Assembly: GCA_027450125.1 (NCBI GenBank)
Contig: DAIDKG010000518.1
Coordinates: 1-5,622, forward strand
Length of the DNA: 5,622 bases
Direction of reading: 5' to 3'
From: Bordetella sp.
GTDB taxonomy: Bacteria > Pseudomonadota > Gammaproteobacteria > Burkholderiales > Burkholderiaceae_B
Every line of letters starts with the position of its first letter. Within the stretch, counting starts at the first letter, position 1. The position numbers and the translations under genes were made by a program. The notes beneath the pieces are model-generated. The model saw only the letters and a program-made list of their open reading frames with translations, did not search any database and was not told the DNA's origin. Below are positions 1 through 5,622 of this stretch, piece after piece.

Positions 1-230
1 CGCCGGGACCAGGCAGCCCAGGCGCGAAGATTGGAAGTCAGGCATGCGGAAAATGAAGGCGAAACGGCGAACACAGGAAATCGTCAGTAAAAAGGGGCCA
101 CCCAAGAGTAGCAGGAAGTGGGCCGGCGCTTCAGGCACCAAGGATCAGGATTCATCAATTCGGGCTTATATCGGGCCAATCTGGTACCTTTCCTGCAAAG
201 CGGCATCCAAGAAATAACATTATCCAAACC
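1..230. other. Upstream region, no supported gene
   Basis: I see no convincing gene here. Frame 1 is open from the window edge to a TAA at 88-90 and could be the last 29 residues of an upstream + strand protein, but nothing in it is recognisable. Frame 2 is open to a TAA at 215-217 and reads as a Lys/Arg/Ser-rich peptide that looks non-coding. The segment is richer in A/T than the following gene, as expected for a promoter region. A TATATC at 167-172 resembles a -10 box, but there is no matching -35 at 16-18 bases, so I make no promoter call. There is no good Shine-Dalgarno before the ATG at 231; the nearest purine run is AAGAAA at 209-214, which is too distant. Confidence 0.4.
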
Positions 231-3200
231 ATGTCTCTTCTGGCTCTGCAAGACCTGTTGTCGGCGCTCAGCAGCGATGCCCCGCTCGGCAAGATCATGG
301 ATTCGCTCTGCCGCGAAATCGAACGGGTCGCGCCCGAGATCGTCGCCTGCGTCCTGGTCCTGGACGAGAACAAGTCGATACACACGCTCGCCTCGCCCAG
401 CCTGCCCGACAGCTACGACCGGGCGCTCGACGGCATTGCCTGCACGCCGAGCGTCGGCACCTGCGGCGTGGCCATAACGTACGCCAGGCCACACCTTACC
501 TACGACATCGAGCAGGACCCGAACTGGGCCGGGTTCAAGCATCTGGTCGAGCCGGTGGGCCTGCGCGCATGCTGGTCCCATCCCATCACGCGCCGCGACG
601 GGCGGGTACTGGGCAGTCTCGCCTTTTACTTTCGCGAACCCACGCGCCCGTCGGACTTCCACGAATCGCTGGCCAAGGTCAGCCTGAATCTGTGCACGCT
701 GGCCTTCGAGCACGAGGAGGCGCAGCACAACATCCATAAGCTCGCTTATTTCGACACGCTGACCGGCCTGCCCAACCGGACAATGCTGCGCAAAGAGCTC
801 AAGCGCATTCTTGCGCAGGCCCAACGCGACTCGTCTTCCTTTGCCCTGGTGTTCATCGACCTGGACAATTTCAAGGAGATCAACGACCGATACGGCCATA
901 TGGCCGGCGACGAGGTCCTGTGCCAGAGCAGCCGGCGGCTGCAGGACTGCGCGCGCGCGCAGGATCTCGTGGGCAGGCTGGGCGGCGACGAATTCCTGGC
1001 CGTGATCTGCGACGGCGATTCGGCCCAGGTCAACGCCATCGTCCAGCGCATCCTGTCGTCGCTGCACAAGCCCGTGGCAGTCTCCGGCGAGCAGACGGCC
1101 ATCGTCCAGGTCACCGCCAGCCTGGGGGTCAGCTTCTATCCCAAGGACGGCCACGACATCGACACACTGCTGAACAACGCCGACACGGCAATGTACAGAT
1201 CGAAGAACGCAGGCAAAAACCTGGCTTCGTTTTTCCAGGTGCCCGCGGCTGCGCCGGTGGCCGATGAGGCCGGCGGCGGCGTTGCCGGACCGGCCTTGGC
1301 CGCCGCCGGCGCCGCGGAGACGGACACGCGCTACGGCGCGCCGGTGTACGCCGACATGGCAGCGCTGTCGCGGGACGTTCCCGCCGTCATCGACAACGTC
1401 GTCGAACAGTTCCTCGACGGTCTTTCCGCATTGCCAGGCCTCAAGCATCTGATCGACTGCCTGTCGCCCGACGAACTGGCGCACCTGAAAAAACAGCAGG
1501 CGCGCAACCTGGCCGAGTTGTGCTCGCCCGAGCTGACCGAAGAACAGCACAGGCAGATGGCGCTCCAGATAGGACGCATCCACGCCATCATGGGCTTGTC
1601 GCGGGAACAACTGGTCGCCAGTTACGACATCCTGCACACGATCCTGCGCGAGCACGTGGATGCCGGCCGGCACGGCGCGGCGCTGGCTGTGCTGGCCAGG
1701 CGCCTGATCCGCGACCTGTCGTGCCAGATGGCCGCCGCCCAGGCCTTGCAGCTGTCGCGCCACAAGATCCTGCTCAAGATCAGCGACCTGTGCTGGAACG
1801 CCGAAAACTATACCGACCTGATCACCAAGACCGCCGAGCTGTTGGTCGAGCAGGACGGCGTCGCCGGCTGCGTCGTCATGCGCCCGGACGCGCGCGGCAT
1901 TCTCAGGGCGGAAGCCATGGCCGGCGCGCAAGTGCAGGGCCTGCTCGCGCGCGGGGAGATCCTGCAGAACGCCTGGATCGAGCAAGGCAAGCCGCCCTTG
2001 CAGCCCGGCTCCACCGTGTCGGCCTGGAAAAGCGGACACACCGAGCGCTGCCTGAACTACGCCACCGACCCGAACATCGTGGCATGGCGCGAGTCCGTCA
2101 TGCAGGCGGGCTACAGGTCCAGCATCAGCCTGCCCCTGGTGCCGCTCAGCGGCCGCGACCCCGCGGCAGTGCTCGTCGTGTACAGCGAGCTGCCCGGCGG
2201 CTTTTCGTCGCTGGAGCAGGACGCGTTCTTCATGCAGATCAAGATGCTGCTCACTTTCGGCATCAGCAAGCTCGAAGCCTTCACAGGCGCGACCACCTCG
2301 ATCTCCCATGCGACCCGCAGGCGCTGGCAGGATTCGCTACATGGTGCAGGGCTGGAAATGCACTACCAGCCCATCATCAATCCGCATACCCGCCAGGTAA
2401 AAAAAGTCGAGGCGCTGGCACGGCTGCACGACCAAGGCAAGGTGCTCACGCCCGGGGCGTTCTTTCCGGCGCTCTCGTCGGAGGACTTCTACATCATCTT
2501 CGAGCGCGGCCTGGATCAGGCCTTGCGCCAGCGCGCGGACTGGATCAGGCAAAACAGGCTGCACCTGGACATCGCGCTCAACCTGCCCACCTCGGCGCTG
2601 GGCAACCCGCGCTATGTCGAAGCCACGAGGCAGGCCCTGTACCTCTACGACTGCCCGCCGCGCGCACTCACCCTGGAACTGCTGGAAACCGAGGAAATCT
2701 CGCCCGGCATCGATCTGCTGGCCGCGCTGGATGCTTACAAAAAGCTGGGGGTATGCCTGGCCGAAGACGACCTGGGCTCGGGTTACAGCACGCTGACCCG
2801 CCTGCGCGAAATGCCGTTCGATTTCATCAAGATCGACCGCAGCATCGTCCGGCAGGCCGACAAGGACCCCTACAACACCCTGCGCTTCATTTACCAGCTC
2901 ACCCGGCTCGGACACAGCCTGGGCAAGCAGGTCATCGTCGAGGGCGTCGAGGATCCCGCGCTATTGGAAGCCGTGGCGCAGCTGGGGCCGAACTATGTGC
3001 AGGGCTACGCCATCGCCAGGCCCATGCCTGCTGCGCAATTCGCGGACTGGCTCGGCCAGTGGTACTACGAAGCGCCGCTGCCGCGCATCTCGAACGACGC
3101 GCTTTCCCGCCTGGCCGAGGCGCTCATCTGGGAAGAAGGCCTGCACGTGATCTACAAGGAAATACCGGACTTCGCGGCCAAGGCGGCCATTCTGGAGGAA

Positions 3201-3386
3201 ATGTATGCCGGCATGCTGAACAAGCCCGCGTCGTCTCCCGAGGAGCGCGCCCTGCGCACCGATCTGGTCCAGTCCGCCCGGCGATGCGGCCTGCGCGGCG
3301 ACGAGTATCTCTCGGCGCGCGACCGCATGGTCGCGCTGCTGATGCGGGATCAGGCCCAGGGGACGGCGGCGCATAGCGCCGACTGA
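231..3386 (+). CDS. GAF-GGDEF-globin-GAF-EAL bifunctional c-di-GMP sensor protein
   Basis: Cytoplasmic protein of 1051 residues with no membrane segment, predicted to make and hydrolyse cyclic-di-GMP. GAF1 spans about 10-162 (GTCGVA, later LRACWSHPI). GGDEF spans about 170-335: DTLTGLPNR at 175-183, metal Asp210, Asn218, Asp227 and GGDEF at 251-255, with an inhibitory-site RxxD at 242-245. An Ala/Gly/Pro linker covers 337-366. A globin-sensor domain follows at about 380-510, with probable proximal His451 in GRIHAIMGL. GAF2 spans about 515-685. EAL spans about 705-940 with Glu727-Ala-Leu, Asn784, Glu816, Asp846-Asp847, Lys867, Glu904 and Gln924, so the phosphodiesterase residues look intact. 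Residues 946-1051 are an unassigned helical tail. I kept ATG 231 because GAF1 begins almost at once; Met23 is the next in-frame ATG. Domain calls are firm; net activity and ligands are inferred. Confidence 0.95.
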   Translation: MSLLALQDLLSALSSDAPLGKIMDSLCREIERVAPEIVACVLVLDENKSIHTLASPSLPDSYDRALDGIACTPSVGTCGVAITYARPHLTYDIEQDPNWAGFKHLVEPVGLRACWSHPITRRDGRVLGSLAFYFREPTRPSDFHESLAKVSLNLCTLAFEHEEAQHNIHKLAYFDTLTGLPNRTMLRKELKRILAQAQRDSSSFALVFIDLDNFKEINDRYGHMAGDEVLCQSSRRLQDCARAQDLVGRLGGDEFLAVICDGDSAQVNAIVQRILSSLHKPVAVSGEQTAIVQVTASLGVSFYPKDGHDIDTLLNNADTAMYRSKNAGKNLASFFQVPAAAPVADEAGGGVAGPALAAAGAAETDTRYGAPVYADMAALSRDVPAVIDNVVEQFLDGLSALPGLKHLIDCLSPDELAHLKKQQARNLAELCSPELTEEQHRQMALQIGRIHAIMGLSREQLVASYDILHTILREHVDAGRHGAALAVLARRLIRDLSCQMAAAQALQLSRHKILLKISDLCWNAENYTDLITKTAELLVEQDGVAGCVVMRPDARGILRAEAMAGAQVQGLLARGEILQNAWIEQGKPPLQPGSTVSAWKSGHTERCLNYATDPNIVAWRESVMQAGYRSSISLPLVPLSGRDPAAVLVVYSELPGGFSSLEQDAFFMQIKMLLTFGISKLEAFTGATTSISHATRRRWQDSLHGAGLEMHYQPIINPHTRQVKKVEALARLHDQGKVLTPGAFFPALSSEDFYIIFERGLDQALRQRADWIRQNRLHLDIALNLPTSALGNPRYVEATRQALYLYDCPPRALTLELLETEEISPGIDLLAALDAYKKLGVCLAEDDLGSGYSTLTRLREMPFDFIKIDRSIVRQADKDPYNTLRFIYQLTRLGHSLGKQVIVEGVEDPALLEAVAQLGPNYVQGYAIARPMPAAQFADWLGQWYYEAPLPRISNDALSRLAEALIWEEGLHVIYKEIPDFAAKAAILEEMYAGMLNKPASSPEERALRTDLVQSARRCGLRGDEYLSARDRMVALLMRDQAQGTAAHSAD

Positions 3387-3404
3387 ACGGCGCCGTTCGT
3401 TTTT
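3385..3404 (+). terminator. Probable intrinsic terminator of the GAF-GGDEF-globin-GAF-EAL gene
   Basis: A perfect 14-base palindrome, GAACGGCGCCGTTC, occupies 3385-3398 and overlaps the TGA stop codon. It can fold as a 5-bp stem (GAACG/CGTTC) with a GCGC loop, followed by one G and then TTTTT at 3400-3404. The stem is short, so termination may be weak. A second small hairpin just upstream (CGGCGC-ATA-GCGCCG, 3367-3381) may compete or assist. The position right at the gene end supports the call. Confidence 0.5.
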
Positions 3405-3652
3405 CCCGCCGATCCGCGCCCCGTCTTTCCTCGCAATTACTTTGAAAATCACGCAAAATAAGGCCGTCGTTGCAACCGAAGGTGCCGTATTGAGCGTGTC
3501 AGCAGTCATCGCGCCGCGTCCCGCGCGGCAGGCACTTTGCACAACGCCGCAAAAAAGCCACTCCACGCCATTGCGCGTCATGCCCGACAGAATCCTGACA
3601 GGCGTCTTTGCGTTGGTGCACAACTTCTCAAACTCCGGTTTTCAGTCTGCCT
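3387..3652. other. Intergenic region between the two transcription units
   Basis: A gap of 266 bases separates the large sensor gene from the receiver gene, and I see no credible gene in it. It holds the T-tract of the terminator, an A/T-rich patch at about 3434-3462 that contrasts with the GC-rich surroundings, a GC hairpin GCCGCG-TCCCG-CGCGGC at 3513-3529, and the sigma-54-like element that overlaps that hairpin. The hexamer GTGCAC sits at 3616-3621. I found no sigma-70 -35/-10 pair with standard spacing. The size and content fit a promoter region for the downstream operon. Confidence 0.6.
3526..3541 (+). promoter_or_regulatory. Candidate sigma-54 (RpoN) -24/-12 promoter for the receiver-CheC-cyclase operon
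   Basis: The sequence CGGCAGGCACTTTGCA matches the sigma-54 consensus TGGCACG-N4-TTGCA in all but two of the defined positions. The essential GG (3527-3528) and GC (3539-3540) are exactly 12 bases apart. Transcription would start near 3552, about 100 bases before the receiver ATG. Sigma-54 promoters need an enhancer-binding activator; the A/T-rich patch around 3434-3462 lies at a suitable distance, but I see no clean activator or IHF consensus in it. A chance match in GC-rich DNA is possible. Confidence 0.35.
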
Positions 3653-4021
3653 ATGTCTTTGCCCATTGTTATTGCCGATGATTCGCTGCTGGCCCGCAAG
3701 GTCATGACCAAGGCCTTGCCGCCGAACTGGAACGTGGACATCACCTACGCGACGAACGGAAGCGAGGCGCTGCAAGCATGCCGGGAGGGCAAGGCCAAGG
3801 TCATGTTCCTGGATCTCACCATGCCCGACATGACAGGTTTCCAGGTGCTCGAGGCTATGCGGCGCGAAAACCTGAACCCGCTCGTGATCGTCGTGTCCGC
3901 CGACGTCCAGCCGATCGCGCGCGAGCGCGTGCGCGAGCTCGGCGCCGCGGCGTTCATCGCCAAGCCGGTCATGCAGGAGGCCTTGCTGCCGATCCTTAAG
4001 GAGCACGGTCTGTATGCCTGA
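3653..4021 (+). CDS. Single-domain CheY-like response regulator
   Basis: A 122-residue receiver domain with no output domain. The phosphorylation machinery is complete: acidic pair Asp9-Asp10 (IADDS), phosphoacceptor Asp54 (FLDLTMPDMTG), Ser82 at the switch Ser/Thr position, switch aromatic Phe101 and Lys104-Pro105. It should accept phosphate from a histidine kinase not encoded here and act through protein contacts. I chose ATG 3653 because the receiver fold starts immediately after it; an upstream in-frame TTG at 3608 would add 15 residues with no receiver similarity. No Shine-Dalgarno precedes this ATG, so initiation is either weak or differs from my choice. The 3' end overlaps the CheC-like gene by 8 bases, implying coupled expression. 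By context (inference), it is the substrate of that phosphatase-like partner. It could instead be a chemotaxis CheY, but no flagellar or chemotaxis genes are next to it. Confidence 0.93.
   Translation: MSLPIVIADDSLLARKVMTKALPPNWNVDITYATNGSEALQACREGKAKVMFLDLTMPDMTGFQVLEAMRRENLNPLVIVVSADVQPIARERVRELGAAAFIAKPVMQEALLPILKEHGLYA
3997..4003 (+). promoter_or_regulatory. Shine-Dalgarno of the CheC-like gene
   Basis: TAAGGAG lies inside the end of the receiver coding sequence, 10 bases before ATG 4014. It is the only strong ribosome binding site in the window and fixes the start of the CheC-like gene despite the 8-base overlap. It suggests the CheC-like protein may be translated better than its neighbours. 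Confidence 0.75.
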
Positions 4022-4637
4022 CACGTTCTTCACCGAAACCCAGCGCGACGCGCTGCAGGAAATCTCCAATCTCGCGATGGGGCTGGCCGCCAAGGGCCTG
4101 TCCGAGCTGCTCGATGCGTTCATCGAATTGTCGGTGCCGCGCGTGCGCAGCGTCGCCATCGAGGAGGCCGCAGCCGCGCTGCGCGAGATGACGGGCCTGG
4201 ATGGCGTGGTGACAGCGGTGCGGCAGAGCTTTCGTTCCGACATCAAGGGCGAAGCGCTCATCATCTGCCGCAGCGGCGAAATCGCCGATCTCGCGTTGCT
4301 CGCGCACGGGCCGGACGGGCAGCCGCCCGACGAGGCCATGAGCGAAACCGAACTGGCGTTCGACATTGCGAACGTGGTGACGGGAGCCTGCGTTTCCTCG
4401 ATCCTGGACCAGCTCGGCTCCTCGCCCGTGTTCTCGCCGCCGGGGCTGATCGGCGGCAAGATGTCGCTCGACGAGGTTTTCCAGCGCGAAGGACTGGACT
4501 GGGACATGGCGCTGCTCATCGAAGTCAACTTTTCCCTCGAAGACCAGAACTTCCGCGTGCACCTGGTCATGCTGATGGCGCAGCAGTCGATCCGCAAGGT
4601 GCGCGACGCGATCGACGCGCTGCTGGGCGAGCCATGA
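4014..4637 (+). CDS. CheC-family CheY-P phosphatase-like protein
   Basis: A 207-residue protein with the internal duplication typical of CheC/CheX/FliY, enzymes that remove phosphate from CheY-type receivers. The family signature D/S-x3-E-x2-N-x22-P is exact in the first half: Asp12, Glu16, Asn19, Pro42. The second half has a matching but altered copy with identical spacing: Glu113, Asp117, Asn120, Pro143, so the catalytic Glu is replaced by Asp there. One full active site is therefore predicted, the second being reduced or dead. No membrane segment or signal peptide is seen. The gene begins inside the receiver gene behind a strong ribosome binding site and ends in an ATGA overlap with the cyclase gene, so the three products are probably made together. 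Known from the family: receiver dephosphorylation. Inferred: its target is the adjacent receiver. It could instead act as an adaptor between receiver and cyclase. Confidence 0.88.
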   Translation: MPDTFFTETQRDALQEISNLAMGLAAKGLSELLDAFIELSVPRVRSVAIEEAAAALREMTGLDGVVTAVRQSFRSDIKGEALIICRSGEIADLALLAHGPDGQPPDEAMSETELAFDIANVVTGACVSSILDQLGSSPVFSPPGLIGGKMSLDEVFQREGLDWDMALLIEVNFSLEDQNFRVHLVMLMAQQSIRKVRDAIDALLGEP

Positions 4638-5596
4638 CCGATCCAGCAGGACAGGCGCCCGGCCTTTCGTTGTCCGAACTAGTGGTCGAGCGCATCGGCC
4701 TGGGCGTCTTCGTCGTCGATCGCGACATGACCGTGCAGATGTGGAACCGCTTCATGCACGAGCACAGCGGGATGTCGGCGCAGCAGGTGATCGGGCGCTC
4801 GCTGTTTGACAGTTTTCCCGATCTGCCCCGCGCCTGGCTGACGCGCAAGGTGAATAGCGTGTTTCTGCTCTGCACCTTCGCGTTCAGTTCGTGTGAGCAG
4901 CGGCCCTACGTCTTTCGCTTCGAGCACGATCGGCCCATAACCGGTGGGGTCGACTTCATGCAGCAAAATTGCACGTTCATGCCCCTGATGCGAGGCCGAG
5001 ACGTGGTGGCGGTGTGCGTGACGATCGCCGACGCGACCGACGTCAGCATCGTGCAGCGCGAACGCGAGGAGGCCGTCGCCAAACTGCGCGAATACGCCAA
5101 TCAGGACGGCCTGACCGGCATCGCCAACCGGCGCCACTTCGAATCGAGGCTGCGCGAGGCGTTCGAGCGCTGGCAGCGCCACGGCGGCGAGCTGTCGATG
5201 CTGCTGTTCGACCTGGACCACTTCAAGAAAATCAACGACGAATTCGGCCATACGGCAGGAGACGTCGTGCTGCGCGAGACGGCGCAGCGCGTTTCGGCGC
5301 AGATCCAGCGGGAAAACACCTTCGGACGCTTCGGCGGCGAGGAATTCGCGCTGCTGCTGCCCGGCACCGACCTGGACGACGCGATGCAGATCGCCGAGCA
5401 GGTGCGGCTAGCTATCGGCGACATGCCGGTCGACGCCGACGGCGTCAGCGTGCCGGTAACGGCCAGTTGCGGCGTGGCGTCGGCGCGGCCTGGGCTGGCG
5501 AGCCACGTGTCGCTGGTCAACGACGCGGATACTGCGCTCTACATCGCCAAGCGCGAAGGACGCAACCGTTCGGTAAGATTCGCCCAGCCGCGCTAG
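4634..5596 (+). CDS. PAS-type sensor diguanylate cyclase (GGDEF)
   Basis: A 320-residue soluble protein that should condense two GTP to cyclic-di-GMP. Residues 14-135 form a PAS-like sensor (LGVFVVDRD, then MWNRF), with an RPITGGVDFMQQN segment at 100-112 and cysteines at 80, 87, 113 and 128. A helical linker at about 138-156 leads to GGDEF at about 157-318: DGLTGIANRR at 158-167, metal Asp193, guanine-contacting Asn201, Asp210 and GGEEF at 234-238. Catalytic residues are complete. The inhibitory-site RxxD expected at 225-228 reads QREN, so product inhibition through this site is probably absent. The start overlaps the stop of the CheC-like gene in ATGA, with only a weak GGCGAG upstream, pointing to translational coupling. 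Inference: its activity is set by the receiver/CheC pair, by a small ligand of the PAS domain, or both. No downstream terminator is visible before the window ends. Confidence 0.95.
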   Translation: MTDPAGQAPGLSLSELVVERIGLGVFVVDRDMTVQMWNRFMHEHSGMSAQQVIGRSLFDSFPDLPRAWLTRKVNSVFLLCTFAFSSCEQRPYVFRFEHDRPITGGVDFMQQNCTFMPLMRGRDVVAVCVTIADATDVSIVQREREEAVAKLREYANQDGLTGIANRRHFESRLREAFERWQRHGGELSMLLFDLDHFKKINDEFGHTAGDVVLRETAQRVSAQIQRENTFGRFGGEEFALLLPGTDLDDAMQIAEQVRLAIGDMPVDADGVSVPVTASCGVASARPGLASHVSLVNDADTALYIAKREGRNRSVRFAQPR

Positions 5597-5622
5597 GACC
5601 TGTCAATGCGGCAAGAAGGCAC

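Noticed and set aside
1..45. Start of a divergent minus-strand gene at the left edge (ATG at 45)
   Set aside because: Only 15 codons are visible, with no ribosome binding site and no recognisable sequence.
84..2309. Very long open frame on the minus strand (741 codons) opposite the GAF-GGDEF-globin-GAF-EAL gene
   Set aside because: GC-rich codon bias leaves antisense frames open. The product is a composition-driven Gly/Ala/Arg/Gln-rich sequence with no recognisable domain, while the + strand frame has five clear domains.
1520..3376. 618-codon + strand open frame overlapping the second half of the large gene
   Set aside because: It is out of frame with the globin, GAF and EAL domains and gives an Arg/Ala/Pro-rich shadow product without motifs.
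3513..3529. GC hairpin GCCGCG-TCCCG-CGCGGC as a terminator
   Set aside because: No T-tract follows it, and such short GC inverted repeats arise often by chance in this composition.
3608..3652. Extended TTG start of the receiver
   Set aside because: The extra 15 residues are not part of a receiver fold and the core domain begins directly after ATG 3653; no ribosome binding site supports the TTG.
3442..3681. Possible small gene in the intergenic gap starting with TTG
   Set aside because: No ribosome binding site, no recognisable features, and it runs into the receiver gene in another frame.
3674..3681. GCCGATGA resembling a sigma-28 (FliA) -10 element
   Set aside because: It lies inside the receiver coding sequence (the IADD motif) and has no TAAA -35 at the right distance.
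2961..4597. Minus-strand open frames at 2961-3623 and 3578-4597
   Set aside because: They lie opposite the EAL, receiver and CheC-like genes, have no domain signature and show the amino-acid bias of antisense shadows.
5606..5622. ATG just before the right edge as the start of a following gene
   Set aside because: Only five codons are visible and no clear ribosome binding site precedes it.

Overview
The window is GC-rich DNA with strong third-position GC bias and two transcription units on the + strand, all devoted to cyclic-di-GMP and phospho-signalling. Base composition and the style of the proteins suggest a betaproteobacterium, possibly Burkholderiales/Alcaligenaceae. This is an impression from composition, not a species call. 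No RNA gene, mobile element or CRISPR array is visible.

Layout: 1-230 is upstream DNA with no gene I can support. 231-3386 is one large gene for a 1051-residue soluble sensor with the domain order GAF, GGDEF, globin sensor, GAF, EAL and a helical tail. It can potentially both make and break c-di-GMP. The globin lies in the middle of the chain, and the position of the usual distal tyrosine is leucine. A small hairpin followed by five T residues overlaps its stop codon. 3387-3652 is an intergenic gap containing a good match to a sigma-54 (-24/-12) promoter. 3653-5596 is a tightly overlapping three-gene operon: a single-domain CheY-like response regulator, a CheC-family phosphatase-like protein and a PAS-GGDEF diguanylate cyclase.

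How the parts may work together (inference): the large protein would couple heme-ligand or redox state, plus whatever its GAF domains bind, to c-di-GMP turnover. In the operon, the CheC-like protein is a natural candidate to dephosphorylate the receiver, and one or both could control the downstream cyclase. No histidine kinase or chemoreceptor lies in the window, so the phosphate source must be elsewhere. The two cyclases differ in feedback control: the first has an intact RxxD inhibitory site, the second has lost it.

The most interesting points are the internal globin with its altered distal pocket, and the receiver/CheC/cyclase cassette, which looks like a compact phospho-to-c-di-GMP relay.
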